Assembly: GCA_026182355.1 (NCBI GenBank)
Contig: JAPFBL010000119.1
Location: 310,001-374,000, forward strand
From: Hermatobates lingyangjiaoensis
Taxonomy: Eukaryota > Arthropoda > Insecta > Hemiptera > Hermatobatidae
Reading direction: 5' to 3'
Length of the DNA: 64,000 bases
The notes under the pieces were generated by a model. The model had not been told where the DNA came from, did not search any database, and saw nothing but the letters and a program-made list of their open reading frames with translations. A program made the translations under genes and the position numbers. This document shows, in pieces, positions 35,410-45,772 of the stretch (its first letter is position 1; each line of letters opens with the position of its first letter).

Positions 35410-35511
35410 CCCCCCACGCACATACATACATACACACACACACAAACACACACACACATACCCCCCACGCACATACATACACACACACAACCCCCCCCCC
35501 CCCACGCACAT

Positions 35512-35542
<31 letters not shown>

Positions 35543-35645
35543 TACATGTTTTATACATACATACATTTTACACATACACACCCCCCACACATACCCCTCC
35601 CCACACGCACATACATACATACACACACATACGCACGCGCACATG
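35326..35645. repeat. (CA)n and C-rich compound microsatellite
   Basis: About 80 bp of pure CA, then mixed CA / CATA units with repeated blocks of C6 to C15 followed by acgcacatacatac. The open frames on both strands here are low-complexity artefacts (His/Thr or Val/Cys runs). Confidence 0.95.
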
Positions 35646-35649
35646 GAAA

Positions 35650-36180
35650 CTGTAAGTAACGACTGAAGAAAGATGGGAAGAGGAATGAACACCAGCACGA
35701 AAGGGCTAGAAATACTTCCCAGCTATAAAGACAAGAAGGAACCTTGGCAACTTAGTAATAGATTACAGACTCATTCAGGTGCTAACCGGTCATATACGAA
35801 CTGGACTAGTTACAGAGATTACATGTCATTCGAAAAGCAAATTGCATTTGTAATGGACTGACTGACCAGATATGGAGCCATTTAATTTATGATTGTCTAA
35901 AATTACATCCTTACCTCCAAAGATAATAGAAACAGTAAATACTACAGGTCAAAGAAAATAAATTAATTGCAGAGCAGCTGTGCCTAGCTTCATAAAATGT
36001 TTATCTAATAATCTATTAGAAGTGTCCTGAGTAAAACTAACTGTCTTACATATTTAATATTGAAATGATTGTAAATAGTATAGGTGCATATGCGTATATT
36101 ATTGTTACTTATATTGAGTCCAGGCTATAATATTATATATAATCATAGAAACTGTAATATTTGCTTCTTATATATTTGTT
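35650..36180. other. Ordinary AT-rich sequence
   Basis: Short frames only; nothing recognised. Confidence 0.45.
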
Positions 36181-36189
36181 ATATATCAT

Positions 36190-36418
36190 ATGTTATCAAT
36201 GATGAAACCGCAATAAGAAATGTGGGGAAAAAACGAAGATCTTTCAACCGTAACAGGCAGTCTTCGTCAAAGTACCTAACCAAAAAATCTAACAGTTAGT
36301 TTTTGACTCTGACGAGGACCGTTTGTTACGGTGAAAGATCTTAGTCTTTTTTCCCATTTCTTATTGTGGTTTGACGATTGATTGTTACTTCACGTGTTTA
36401 TTGTGAAATCTTGTTTTA
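36190..36418. mobile_element. PLE terminal-repeat inverted pair (family 1)
   Basis: A minus arm then a plus arm, each ending in the caatgat / gtgaaatc blocks. The right arm box is ctctgacgaggaccg and the arm ends at TA repeats. Confidence 0.82.
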
Positions 36419-36477
36419 TATATATATATATATATATAGTTTTAAATATATATATATATATATATATATATAAACAA

Positions 36478-36752
36478 ACACTTTTTCTTCTTCTCGGAGT
36501 TTGGTCAGGGTAAATATATGGAATCACCTTTTTTGCCAACGTTTCGTCTTTATTTCAAGACATCCTCAGGTCTATAAACTAACAAAAAAACAATAAACAA
36601 TGGACATTTGTCATTTCTACTTTAGAAACATTGTTTTTTTGTTAGTTTATAGCCCTGAGGATGTCTTATAATAAAGACGAAACGTTGGAAAAAAGGTGAT
36701 TCCATATATTTACACTGACCAAACTCCGAGAAGAAGAAAAAGTGTTTGTTAA
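36478..36752. mobile_element. PLE terminal-repeat inverted pair (family 3)
   Basis: A long near-perfect palindrome beginning acaaacactttttcttctt and ending with its mirror. Both arms keep CTGAGGAT, the hairpin GTCTT..AAGAC and GAAACGTTGG (plus motif 36655-36683; minus motif 36569 back to 36541). It is flanked by TA-rich DNA on both sides. These are the cleanest hammerhead-like motifs of this family. Confidence 0.85.
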
Positions 36753-36786
36753 TATTTTGTGGTCAAGAAAACAGTACCGTATATAA

Positions 36787-37086
36787 ATATATATATATAT
36801 TGGTATAAATAGGCAGCAGATCTTCTTTTAAACAAGTATCATTAAAATTAACCGCAGTCTCGGCATTCACGATCTTAAGACTGAGAGATTCGATCCTACG
36901 AACTAACCTCCTGCTAACAGGGTTCAACTGGAAAATGAGTTGGCCATGTGACATGTTAAATTAAAATCGATGACTCATGCTTAGTCATTGCTATAAATAG
37001 ATTAAAAGGATAGTACAGGTTAATATAAAGAGAAGGTCAAAGGTCAATAATGAACAAGAAACAAGCGGTTAGAATAAAAGAGTTGA
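36787..37086 (-). pseudogene. PLE ORF N-terminal fragment with 5'UTR
   Basis: Minus strand. The 5' region (about 37086-36957), with the TGACT..AGTCA hairpin unit, leads to ATG at 36954. The frame starts MSHGQLIFQLNPVSRR and runs to NFNDTC and LLPIYTN, ending at TA repeats. It is a close copy of 6330-6581 and stops at the same codon. No C-terminal part accompanies it. Confidence 0.7.
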
Positions 37087-37126
37087 AAGGTCTTTTCAAC
37101 TCTTTCAACTCTTTTCAAAGGTCTTT

Positions 37127-37176
37127 CAACAATATATATTGTGATATATATATATATATCACAATATATATTGTTG
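37127..37176. repeat. Perfect 50-bp AT palindrome
   Basis: caacaatatatattgtg and its mirror around a TA core, with no mismatch. It lies exactly between a minus-strand PLE 5' region and a plus-strand PLE coding remnant of another family. Confidence 0.95.
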
Positions 37177-38316
37177 ATGGCCCCTTCTTACGCTAATCTT
37201 TTCATGGCCAAATTAGAGCAGGATTTCCTGGCCACCTGTCAACTTCTTCCACTCCTTTATCTCCGTTTTATTAATGATATTTTCTTCATTTGGCCCCATG
37301 GCAAACATAACTTAGAACTTTTCCTACACTCCTTTCAAAATTTCTGCCCCTCCATCACTTTCACTTACGACATCTCCGAGAGACTTATCACCTTTCTTGA
37401 CGTTGACGTTACTTTAGACAATGGACACTTCTTGACTTCCGTACATATAAAACCCACCAACTCCCAACAGTACCTCCATTACAATAGTTGCCATCCATCC
37501 CATGTTAAAAAGTCTATACCTCGATCCTTGTCCCTCCGTATTCACAATATCTGCAATAATCTCCAAGACCGCAGACATCACCTTAACCTCTTAAAGGACA
37601 AATTTTCTGAACGAGGCTATCCTCGCTCCTTCATTGATAGTCGTGTTTTACCGGCTGACATCTCCCACCAACCCAGACCCAAGAGGGATAGAAGTAACAC
37701 TTCCTTCTTCCTGACAACCTACTTCCCTGGCGCTTATAAGCTTCGTGCTGTTATTAAGGAGTCTTTTCCGATTCTGTCTACTTCTACTTCTACTTCTTCC
37801 ATCTTTAATCACCCCCCTTCTATTTCCTACCGTAAACCTGCCAATCTAAAAAGCATTTTCTCTCATATTTCCCCTCAGCCTTCCAATCCTGTTCCTGGAA
37901 TGAAACAATGTGGACGCCGTGGCTGTCAAACTTGCCTGATTGTAAATCCTAATCCTTCCTTCGATTCCCCTCTCCACCATAGTTCCTACCCGGTTCAGGT
38001 CAATTCCTCCTGTACCTCGAGCAACTGTGTTTACCGACTGGATTGCACTCAGTGTGACTCCTTTTACGTTGGCTTAACTTCTAATAAGTTGAGCCTTCGT
38101 ATGAATGGTCATAGGGCTTCAGTCGGTCAACGCAGTAACTATCCTGTAGCCATCCATGCGAACTCGCATGGACTCAGTTTCAATGACTGTTTCAGGGTTC
38201 AGATCCTGAAACAGATCCCCGAATCCAACAATAAAGTTACCCTAAGAGCTTCAGAGGAGGCATACATATGCTTACTTGATGCTCGCTCTTCCCCCGGACT
38301 CAACCTCAACCGATAA
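37177..38316 (+). pseudogene. PLE reverse transcriptase end plus GIY-YIG endonuclease
   Basis: The best coding remnant in the window: about 379 codons open to a stop, from MAPSYANLFMAKLE (the region before RT motif C) onward. The open frame extends 12 codons upstream into TA repeats, which are not part of the protein. In that numbering the motif-C region is RFINDIFFIW (residues 42-51), where PLEs normally have two Asp, so N45 replaces a catalytic Asp. ITFLDVDV and KPTNSQQYLHYNSCHPSH follow. The linker has CGRRGCQTC. The GIY-YIG domain has CVYRLDC (296-302), SFYVG (307-311), R320, H324, E372/E373 and LNLNR at the end. The fingers and palm motifs 1-4 are missing (5' truncation), so it cannot be autonomous. 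Confidence 0.92.
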
Positions 38317-38704
38317 TTTATTTATGATTTATTTATTTATTTATTATTTTTTATTTATTTATTTATTATTTTTTATTTTACTTTTTATTTATTATTTTTA
38401 TTAATTTTAATTTGATTTATCTACTTTTTTATAATTTTTTATAGTTATAATTTTTACTCGTTCCTTTTACGTCTTAATTTGGCTCTTCATTTCCTTCCCT
38501 CCCTTCCCCCGCTTGGTGGTAAGTGGTGGGGTACTGGCTGCGGTTTCCGAGTTCAGTACCGCCCTGTCTTCCTGCGGGACTCTTCGTTCTTCGCACCTCC
38601 TGATGACGACGATTGTCGAAATATCGATGTGAGTTATGTCTGTGTCTTTCTGTGTGTTTCCTTCGTTTTTTATTTTATTGTAAAAAAGTCCGCTGGACCG
38701 TTTC

Positions 38705-38759
<55 letters not shown>

Positions 38760-38762
38760 AAG
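38317..38762 (+). mobile_element. PLE 3'UTR and terminal repeat (family 5)
   Basis: A TTTA-rich 3' region (38320-38440) is followed by ctgtcttcctgcgggactct and the hammerhead-like core CTGATGAC, GAC-GATT-GTC, GAAATATC (38600-38624). The end block gtccgctggaccgttt closes it before (TA)n. This places family-5 terminal repeats (also at 17.44 and 41.27 kb) as the 3' end of this PLE. Confidence 0.8.
38713..38756. repeat. (TA)n microsatellite
   Basis: TA tract at the 3' border of the PLE. Confidence 0.95.
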
Positions 38763-39280
38763 TAACCAAAGATGGATTCGAAGCTAGACAAAAAAGACTA
38801 TAATGAATCATTTTCAAATAAACTATTAACTAACTCAATATGTCACTGGTCATTTGCCATTTAAGCAATGGCTGCACAAGTCAAAAATAGGTCCTAGGCT
38901 ATCATGTACTAGCAACTTGGAGATTCGAAAATCTCCTGGAAACTTGGTGTTTAAGTGTTCCCTGAGGAACGTTATTAATATTTGTATATAAATTTTAACA
39001 TTAAATTTATTGAAATATATTTTGTAAAAAAAAGTTGAATATGAATGCATGTTATAAGGACTTAGGTAATATAAGGTAATAAGGAAATGGCACACACATA
39101 TTTGATATTTTAAACAAGAATATGATAATATACAAGCCAATAGCCAGTAAATAATGGCCATGACATTTAATTTATGACTTATCTAAGATTGAGTATGAAA
39201 TTTGTATAACCAAACTACTTAAAATTAACAAATATATATTATATATGGTACCAAACTTATACAAAAGAGGAAAAAAATTC
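38763..39280. other. AT-rich sequence, nothing recognised
   Basis: No supported feature. Confidence 0.45.
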
Positions 39281-39284
39281 TGAG

Positions 39285-39740
39285 TGTAAAATCTTAATCA
39301 GATCCCCGATTTAAACACCATGGTCACCTTGAGGGCTTCTGAAGAGGCCTAATCGTATGTCAGTCTCTTAGTGCTGGAATAACTCCTGGACTAAACTTCA
39401 AACATTAGTTTTACATATTTGAATATTTTTGAATTCCCTTTTTAATTATTATTTATCTATATTATTTAGCTTTTTGATTCCAGTTTCTGTTATCTTATTT
39501 TTTTAATTTTTTTATGTTTTCTTACTTGCTTTATGTAATTTGATTGATTCTTTGTTTTGTTCCTTCTTTAATTTAATATTTGGTAACTTTATTTTCTATT
39601 TCTTCTCATCCCGCTATGTTGGTGTCACTTTTACTGCAGCAACAACGAATGTGGTTTTACTCCTCAGTGAATCACACTTCTTCTTCTGAAGACCATGATT
39701 CGTCGAAATATCATCGAGAGTTTTTACAGTGTTTTCTTAT
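39285..39740 (+). pseudogene. Decayed PLE C-terminus and terminal repeat
   Basis: Near 39295-39410 one frame reads NQIPDLNTMVTLRASEEA, then a stop, then SYVSLLVLE. It matches QIPESNNKVTLRASEEA of the PLE at 37.2-38.3 kb, so this is an old relative with in-frame stops. The 3' region follows. At 39686-39710 CTGAAGAC, catgattcgtc and GAAATATC give a decayed hammerhead-like core. Confidence 0.75.
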
Positions 39741-39841
39741 ATATATATTTCATTAAATGCCTTGCTTATTTTTAATCTAGTCCTTTTCTTGTATAGCTTT
39801 TCTAATTTTCTAATACTATTCTTCAATCTTTTAGATAAAAT

Positions 39842-40252
39842 GTACACCAAAATTCACCGAATTTTTTATTCTTTAGGTTACTTACACTCATTCCGACGTT
39901 TCGATCAACTCTGATCATTTTCAAGGATAATTATTACTAGAACAATTTTTTTTAAAAATGACACTTGACTAGAACCAGAAGTCTACAAGAAAAGTTAAGA
40001 AATTTAAGTAAGGTAGTGTAATTAAAAGCAGTGTGAACGAAACTTGTTAAAGTCAAGGTTATGTTGACATTGTACAAAGTGAAAGAATTTAATATGAGCT
40101 TAATGTATATTATCAGTTTAGTTAGTATTTAATAATTGTTTTTGATCTTTTGATAATTTTAAAAAAATGGTTATAGTAATAATTATCCTTGAAAATGATC
40201 AGAGTTGATCGAAACGACGGAATAAGTGTAAGTAACCTGAAGAATAAAAAAT
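39842..40252. mobile_element. PLE terminal-repeat inverted pair (family 7)
   Basis: The left arm (39842-39935, minus) and the right arm (40168-40252, plus) are inverted copies containing aaaatgatcagagttgatcg and a CGAAACG-type end, with a gtgtaagtaacct outer block. About 230 bp of spacer lies between them. The stem GATCA..TGATC precedes GAAACG; the CTGANGA box is degraded to CTTGAAAA. Confidence 0.7.
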
Positions 40253-40274
40253 TCTTCATTCTTTAATGAATGAA

Positions 40275-40350
40275 GACGACGACCGCTTGTTGTGGTTGAA
40301 AAAATCATTTTTTTTTATTTTATATTGTGGTTTGATCATTGATATATATA
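40275..40350 (+). mobile_element. PLE terminal repeat (family 1), partial
   Basis: gacgacgaccgcttgttgtgg and the tattgtggtttgatcattga tail identify a decayed plus copy. Confidence 0.65.
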
Positions 40351-40384
40351 TGATCAGAAATATATTTTATAAAACATATATTTT

Positions 40385-40955
40385 ATGTAAAAAATGAGAC
40401 CAAATTTAGCTGAAATTTTCTTTTTCATAAGTTTCTCGAGTTTCCGGAATAACGATCTTGTTACTGTATCCACAGAATATAGTAAGTTACCAATCGACAT
40501 GCTAAATGAACACATGTTTCTGCTGTCTTCAGCCATTATCAAGAAATGAACGCATTTTAAGTTTGAAGCTTATATAAGAAAGGTGGAATGTGTTACTGGG
40601 GTTGGGGGCGATTAAAGTTGTTTTTCTAATCGGTGATGGTTGAGTGACCTAGGGCATCGTTGCAGCTACCTGGGAAAGGCCCTAATTTGCTCCAGGTTGA
40701 TTTAAACAATTTCAGAACTTTAGAACTAATTTCTAATTGTTTATTAATATATGGCTCCTTTTTGTTAATAAGTATGGCTTCTGTTATTCTAAGTCTCTGC
40801 TAATCTATTTCTTTTTTTATCATTTTTGTCCCTTCAACAAGTGCTTCCCTTGTTAACTTAGAATGATGGGCTTGCTCTGTGTGCTTTCTAGGGGCTCTAG
40901 ATATTAGGTGCATAGTGAGTTTCCTAGAAAGTGTAGTTGTGGTTACTCTGACTTG
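40385..40955 (-). pseudogene. Permuted PLE remnant: C-terminus, UTR, N-terminus
   Basis: Read on the minus strand. First comes a GIY-YIG C-terminal part, TTTLSRKLTMHL, then HSKLTREALVEGTK, an in-frame stop, then LRITEAILINKKEPYIN. It aligns with TNTKLSRRLTLHL, TRLTREKLVEGTK and RLKILEALYIRSKKPSLN of the 4.9-5.7 kb copy. A short noncoding stretch follows. Then, from 40542, an N-terminal fragment reads MAEDSRNMCSF, VTRSLFRKLEKL and SAKFGLIF, and breaks off at AT-rich DNA. A short hammerhead-like core (CTGAAGACAGCAGAAAC) lies at the start of the N-terminal part. The order is permuted relative to a normal ORF, as in the 4.9-6.6 kb copy. Confidence 0.8.
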
Positions 40956-40988
40956 AGTAACTGACAGGAGGGACTGCTACCAAAATTT

Positions 40989-41038
<50 letters not shown>
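40956..41038 (+). pseudogene. Inverted PLE N-terminal tail and (TA)n
   Basis: On the plus strand the sequence reads EGLLPKFTNIYI straight into about 50 bp of (TA)n. This is the tail of the N-terminal fragment class, here in the opposite orientation to the adjoining body, so the remnant starts with a short inverted piece. Confidence 0.6.
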
Positions 41039-41039
<1 letters not shown>

Positions 41040-41042
<3 letters not shown>

Positions 41043-41258
41043 GATCAAAACACAATAAGAAATGGGAAAACAAGACTAAGATCTTTTAACCGTAACAAGC
41101 TATCTTCGTCAGAGTCTCATGCTCACTCAGCTGGGTTTTTTACTCTGACGAAGACCGCTTGACATGGTTGAAAGATCTTAGTCTTGTTTCACCATTTCTT
41201 ATTGTGGTTTGATCATTGATTGTTATTTCACGTGTTTATGTGAAATCTTTTATATATA
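41040..41258. mobile_element. PLE terminal-repeat inverted pair (family 1)
   Basis: A minus arm and a plus arm meet at tctcatgctcactcagctgg. The plus arm is full length with the gtttatgtgaaatc end. It is flanked by TA on both sides. Confidence 0.87.
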
Positions 41259-41269
41259 TATATATATAA

Positions 41270-41450
41270 TAATAATTAAATGAAACGGTCCAACCGACTT
41301 TTAAATAAAAACCAATTAAAAATGTCGCCACTCTGCCTTTCTGCGGGACTCTTCGCCTTCTGATGATGACGATGGTCGAAATATAGAAGTGTGTTATTCC
41401 TGTGTCTTCTGTGTGCTTTTTTTTTTAATTCGTTTATATATATATATATA
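41270..41450. mobile_element. PLE terminal repeats (family 5)
   Basis: A short inverted left arm (aaatgaaacggtccaaccga) is followed by a plus copy with an intact core (CTGATGAT, GAC-GATG-GTC, GAAATATAG at 41360-41385). It is bordered by TA. Confidence 0.8.
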
Positions 41451-41468
41451 TGTTGAATGCCAGATTAG

Positions 41469-41991
41469 ATATTGTAAAAGACGAGCCAATCCCTGTTACG
41501 TATTACTTTGGGCACTTCTTATTGGTTGTGGGTGTTTATTCGTTGAACACGTTTCTCCTTAGCACACTCCGTCTGCTCGGCCGCCTCAGCCTTCACTCCG
41601 GGAGAGGGCTCGCAGTCCCTACTTAATTTTCCAATAGAGTTGGATGAAGGTCTTGGCGTCCTGGCTTGGAAGTGTACCTCGTCGAACTCGGTGTTTACTA
41701 TGGGCTTAGTGGATTTCATTAGATACTGGTTGTTGGTGTTTGCTGTAATGAAATCCACTAAGCCCATAGTAAACACCGAGTTCGACGAGGTACACTTCCA
41801 AGCCAGGACGCCAAGACCTTCATCCAACTCTATTGGAAAATTAAGTAGGGACTGCGAGCCCTCTCCCGGAGTGAAGGCTGAGGCGGCCGAGCAGACGGAG
41901 TGTGCTAAGGAGAAACGTGTTCAACGAATAAACACCCACAACCAATAAGAAGTGCCCAAAGTAATACGTAACAGGGATTGGCTCGTCTTTT

Positions 41992-41998
<7 letters not shown>
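41469..41998. repeat. Perfect palindrome, 253-bp arms, 24-bp loop
   Basis: The arms 41469-41721 and 41746-41998 are exact reverse complements wherever I compared them, with no indel. The arms are near-balanced in base composition, unlike the AT-rich flanks, and are bordered by TA. Each strand carries a 102-codon frame (41640-41948 plus, 41519-41827 minus) that differs only at the loop. Its last 60 residues are alike and end RVQRINTHNQ. The sequence matches none of the PLE ends here, and the frame is not a family I know. Confidence 0.95.

Positions 41999-42026
<28 letters not shown>
41999..42026. repeat. (TA)n microsatellite
   Basis: TA tract at the right border of the palindrome. Confidence 0.95.
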
Positions 42027-42033
<7 letters not shown>

Positions 42034-43230
42034 TATCAACAAAATGATCATTTACATAAATAAACGTATATAAATATAAAAAACAAAACCAGCATTAATG
42101 ATGATTAAAAGTTTGATCGCAATAATTTAAAAACAAACTTTTAAGACAAACTCCTGCCAACTTCTCCTTAACTTTGGTAAACCAGAAAGGAGAAATAGCA
42201 AATCAGGTTATCTATAGGAAAACATAAACGTCTTAGCTATATTACAGGAAGGCAAATTAGTCCTAACTTTCAACTAACTAAAGCTAAGCAAGTGCGATTT
42301 CAAGATACAATGGCAGGATTTACCTCCAAGCCATAATGAGTGATAGGAAGACAATCACAGTGGTTATGAAAATCCAAGAATGCCTAAACACATAAGACTT
42401 TACTCTCAGAAGAAAAACTAAGGGTGTACCAAACAGACCCTTTTAGGGAATGCCCAATTCTCCTCGTCACCTTGACAGTACACTCGAGCTAAACTGAATC
42501 TAGAATGTTCCCGGTGTCTCTACCCACTTCTCAACAGCCGTCAGGCCTTCAACACTCAAATTACCCCTCCCCCTACCCCTAATGTTCGCCTACTGACTAC
42601 CTACCTACACAACATTTTCTCTCACTTGTCAAAATTTCAAAGCAATATCTTTGACAATACAGCACAAATTAAAATTTGCACTAAAGAAAATAGGACTAGG
42701 AAAAAAAGATTTATAGAACCAAAATGTGAAACAATAGAAACAAGAATCCTCGAGATCAAAACAAATAATTCTTCAGTATAAATCATTCAATGAAAAGTGC
42801 ATTAATTTAAATCTAAAAGAGTAAGAAATGATGATTAAAAATGGATATGGTAATTTTTTTATCACAGTTTACTAGAATTGTTAAAAGATGGTTACTAAGG
42901 CAGGAGAGGCGAGAATTAAAGCAAGTGATGGATACACAGCAAAATCAATAGGCTTTCGGTTGAACAATCTAGCGGAGTAGGCAACACCTCATTGTTCATT
43001 TTGATAAGCATTCCTACTTCCATCAACTCTTAACCGCTTGATAAACCTACTTAATGGTCACAACTTTTAGGCATTTTAAATGATATCCTTCATCACTAAA
43101 TAATGCCTGCCATCACTTAACTTAATCATCCGCATTCATTTTCAAATAACGTTAATATATTTTAGTTATAAGTTAAATCATAAATATGAATGATATAATA
43201 TATACCATTGTATTATATATTAAATCATAT
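42027..43230. other. AT-rich sequence, nothing recognised
   Basis: A somewhat GC-richer stretch at 42340-42620 has no open frame that I can support. Confidence 0.45.
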
Positions 43231-43231
43231 A

Positions 43232-43385
43232 CCAAGTTCAAAATCGAGGAACAGTAACACACAGAGTAAAGAAACACATTTACTAACTCCGTCTTCCTAA
43301 ATGTACTAAAATCTATCTCAAAGAGAAAAGAGATAGGGAGACCATTCTACGAGTATATCTGATTCATCGCAGTATAGTAGTATCG
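43232..43385 (-). mobile_element. PLE terminal repeat (family 4-like), decayed
   Basis: The edge reads aaaatcgagg, cacacagagtaaagaaacac and atttactaactc, matching the outer block at 32.34 kb. The inner part is diverged. Confidence 0.45.
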
Positions 43386-43536
43386 TAAAACGTATGCATT
43401 ATAAATTTCTTTAAAAATTAATATCCCACTTTTCAAAAAAATATTAATGAACAGACTGGTAAAAGAGTTAAACATTTATTTAGAATATTATAATTGAAAC
43501 AATTTTGTTCTATTAATTATAATATTATTATATTAA

Positions 43537-43790
43537 TAAACCAGTTATAGCTAAAGTTTTCTGAAAACCTTGAGTACTTCCCACTATAAAAATCATGAGG
43601 GAAAAAAATGTGTTCGCTAAAGATTGGATAATTCATCTCTTTTACTAAACTTTAATATAAGTACCAAACAAGGTTTATTACCAATGTATCATGAGCACAG
43701 AGTTATGCTTGGATCACGTTACATAAACTAAGAAAAAAGTTAACTATTGATTTATCACATTAAATAGTGGTCTAACGTTTGGTTGGATTA
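43537..43790 (+). repeat. Direct repeat, copy 1 of 2
   Basis: Starts aaaccagttatagctaaag and contains atcatgagcac, gagttatgcttgga and acgttacataaactaag. It recurs at 45197-45440 in the same orientation, about 1.66 kb away. Confidence 0.85.
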
Positions 43791-45196
43791 TTAGAATTAT
43801 AATTGCAATATATAAATATAATATAATATTAGAATTATGAAACAATTTCTATTAAATTGTACCAATTGATTCTTAAACTCTTAAAAAAAAAGAAAAAATC
43901 CAATAATACTAACTGTTAATATTAGCATTTACTGAAGGGTATAGATTCGGTTAATGTTCACTTAAACAAATTCAATGGATAAATCCTTTCCTTTAAATTC
44001 TTCAAGTTAATCCATCTTCTCAAATCATATATGTTTATAATAGTGCGTGGAAAAGGAATGATCAATATTAAGAGGAACTACGTTTATGCACAAGTGGGTG
44101 CCACTTGAAATGGATTAACTTCTCAACAACGCTACAGCGGAATCCTCTTCACAGAAGCAATTACTTTCCTTGCAAACATCTCAGCTAGATGTAGACACCA
44201 ACACTATTACAAATCCACGACTATCATCGCAAAGTAGCCAAAATTGCCACGGAATATTCTTTTTTTCTCTTCTTATGTTTACTATCACTGGTTTTCCCTC
44301 AGATTTTTTTATTGTTTTCACAGCTACCAAATTCTTTTGAATACTCCTCTTTTTAAATATCCTTAGACTACTACACAGCAATTATAATATAAAAACTATT
44401 ATTATTTTATCGTATATATTACTTGGAGGTTAGTAGCAACAAGTTTACAAATAGATTTCAATATAGTAGCATTATTGGGGAATAACTACATTTTTTGGTT
44501 ATTTTATGAATTAACTAGTTTTGAAAGAATAGAAGTGATTGCAATTAGCTAGGTGTAAGTGCAATTTTAAATGGAAATGCATTAAGGATCTCAATTTGCA
44601 CTTTAATCTTGTCAAAGCTGGTCGCGATTAACAGGGCTCAGTGGTAATGATTGTTTTCAATCATTTTCCCACAAAACTCTGCTCTATTTAACACAACCAG
44701 ATTAATTATAAGTGGTATGTATTAATGCAGTGCTTGTTCACTAATTTGTGGTTGATGGTTGGAGACTGGTCCAGTAGTAATTGATTACTGTCTCTTACAC
44801 GTTTAATCAAATTTACAGTAATGTCGAAAATTATGCTACTGATAATTGAATAAATTTAATTATAACCTTCACTAATTTAATTGATTGGTAATTATACTTT
44901 TTCAATTCAGAACAACTGAATTTAAATTTTATTCATACAAATGAAAAATGCTTGAAGAAATACGCAATCATGATACACTTATGCAAATGTAGTCCCTGGT
45001 AAGGTTCATTATTTCTTTTTCACGCACTTTTATAAATACATATATAACTTGAGAAGATTGCCTATAATTTTTTAGAGTGATATTATATATAAGTTTAAGG
45101 TACTTTTCAGTTCAGAACTCCAATCTCCCAGTTGAACCACATCAGCTGGGTAAATCGCAGCAAACAGTAAGTACTCTGATAAACTGTTCGTTGAAT
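43791..45196. other. AT-rich sequence between direct repeats
   Basis: The short minus frame at 44181-44381 is not convincing as a gene. Nothing else seen. Confidence 0.45.
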
Positions 45197-45440
45197 AAAC
45201 CAGTTATAGCTAAAGTTTTCTGGAAACCCTGATTACTCCTGACTATGAGGGAAAACAATGTGTTCGTTAAAGATTAAATAATTTTTCTCTTTTACTTAAT
45301 ATTTAATATACATATCAAACAAGATTCATTAACAATATATCATGAGCACGGAGTTATGCTTGGACAATAACGTTACATAAACTAAGAAAAAAGTTAACTA
45401 ATGATTTATCACATTAAATGATATTCTAACGGTAGGTTGG
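45197..45440 (+). repeat. Direct repeat, copy 2 of 2
   Basis: Diverged by substitutions and small indels from 43537-43790. Its right end, ggttggatt, meets the SINE tail, so a SINE has inserted at or near this point. Confidence 0.85.
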
Positions 45441-45772
45441 ATTAGGTTAGGTTGCAGTGGCAGTCGCACAAGGGAACATACAGGCCGAGTATTGGCCCTT
45501 TGAGATACCAAACAAACAAGATTGATTGTGCACTGTGTATCCTAGGTTTTATCTAGCTCAAGTGCATTTAGAACAGGGATCTTTAATGAGTACCTGAAAT
45601 CGTACAGGCTTGGGAACAATGGTTTAACATCCTCTCCGAGAGACTTTCGTACTTTGATTTATTTACTTGACAAGTGAATACAACGAGGGCCAGAGTGAGT
45701 GTCAAACGCCTACGCTACTAGTTCAAAGGTGAGCACGATGGTACTAAACTATCCTGGCCTTTCCATGTTCTA
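45436..45772 (-). mobile_element. tRNA-derived SINE
   Basis: The minus-strand head has GGATAGTTTAGTACCATCGT and a decayed B-box region (GCGTTTGACACTC). The body blocks in plus orientation are gggatctttaatgagtacct, gtacaggctt and catcctctccgag, shared with 54.2 kb. It ends in an attaggttaggtt tail. Confidence 0.8.

Noticed and set aside
35229..35698. Open frames of 109-128 codons on both strands
   Set aside because: Translated (CA)n/(TG)n microsatellite; low complexity.
41519..41948. Two mirror 102-codon frames as real genes
   Set aside because: They arise from the same palindrome read from either side; no start context or family match.
45436..45449. TTAGG-like repeats suggesting telomeric DNA
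   Set aside because: Only two units, located at the tail of a SINE and seen in similar form at another SINE (22.06 kb).
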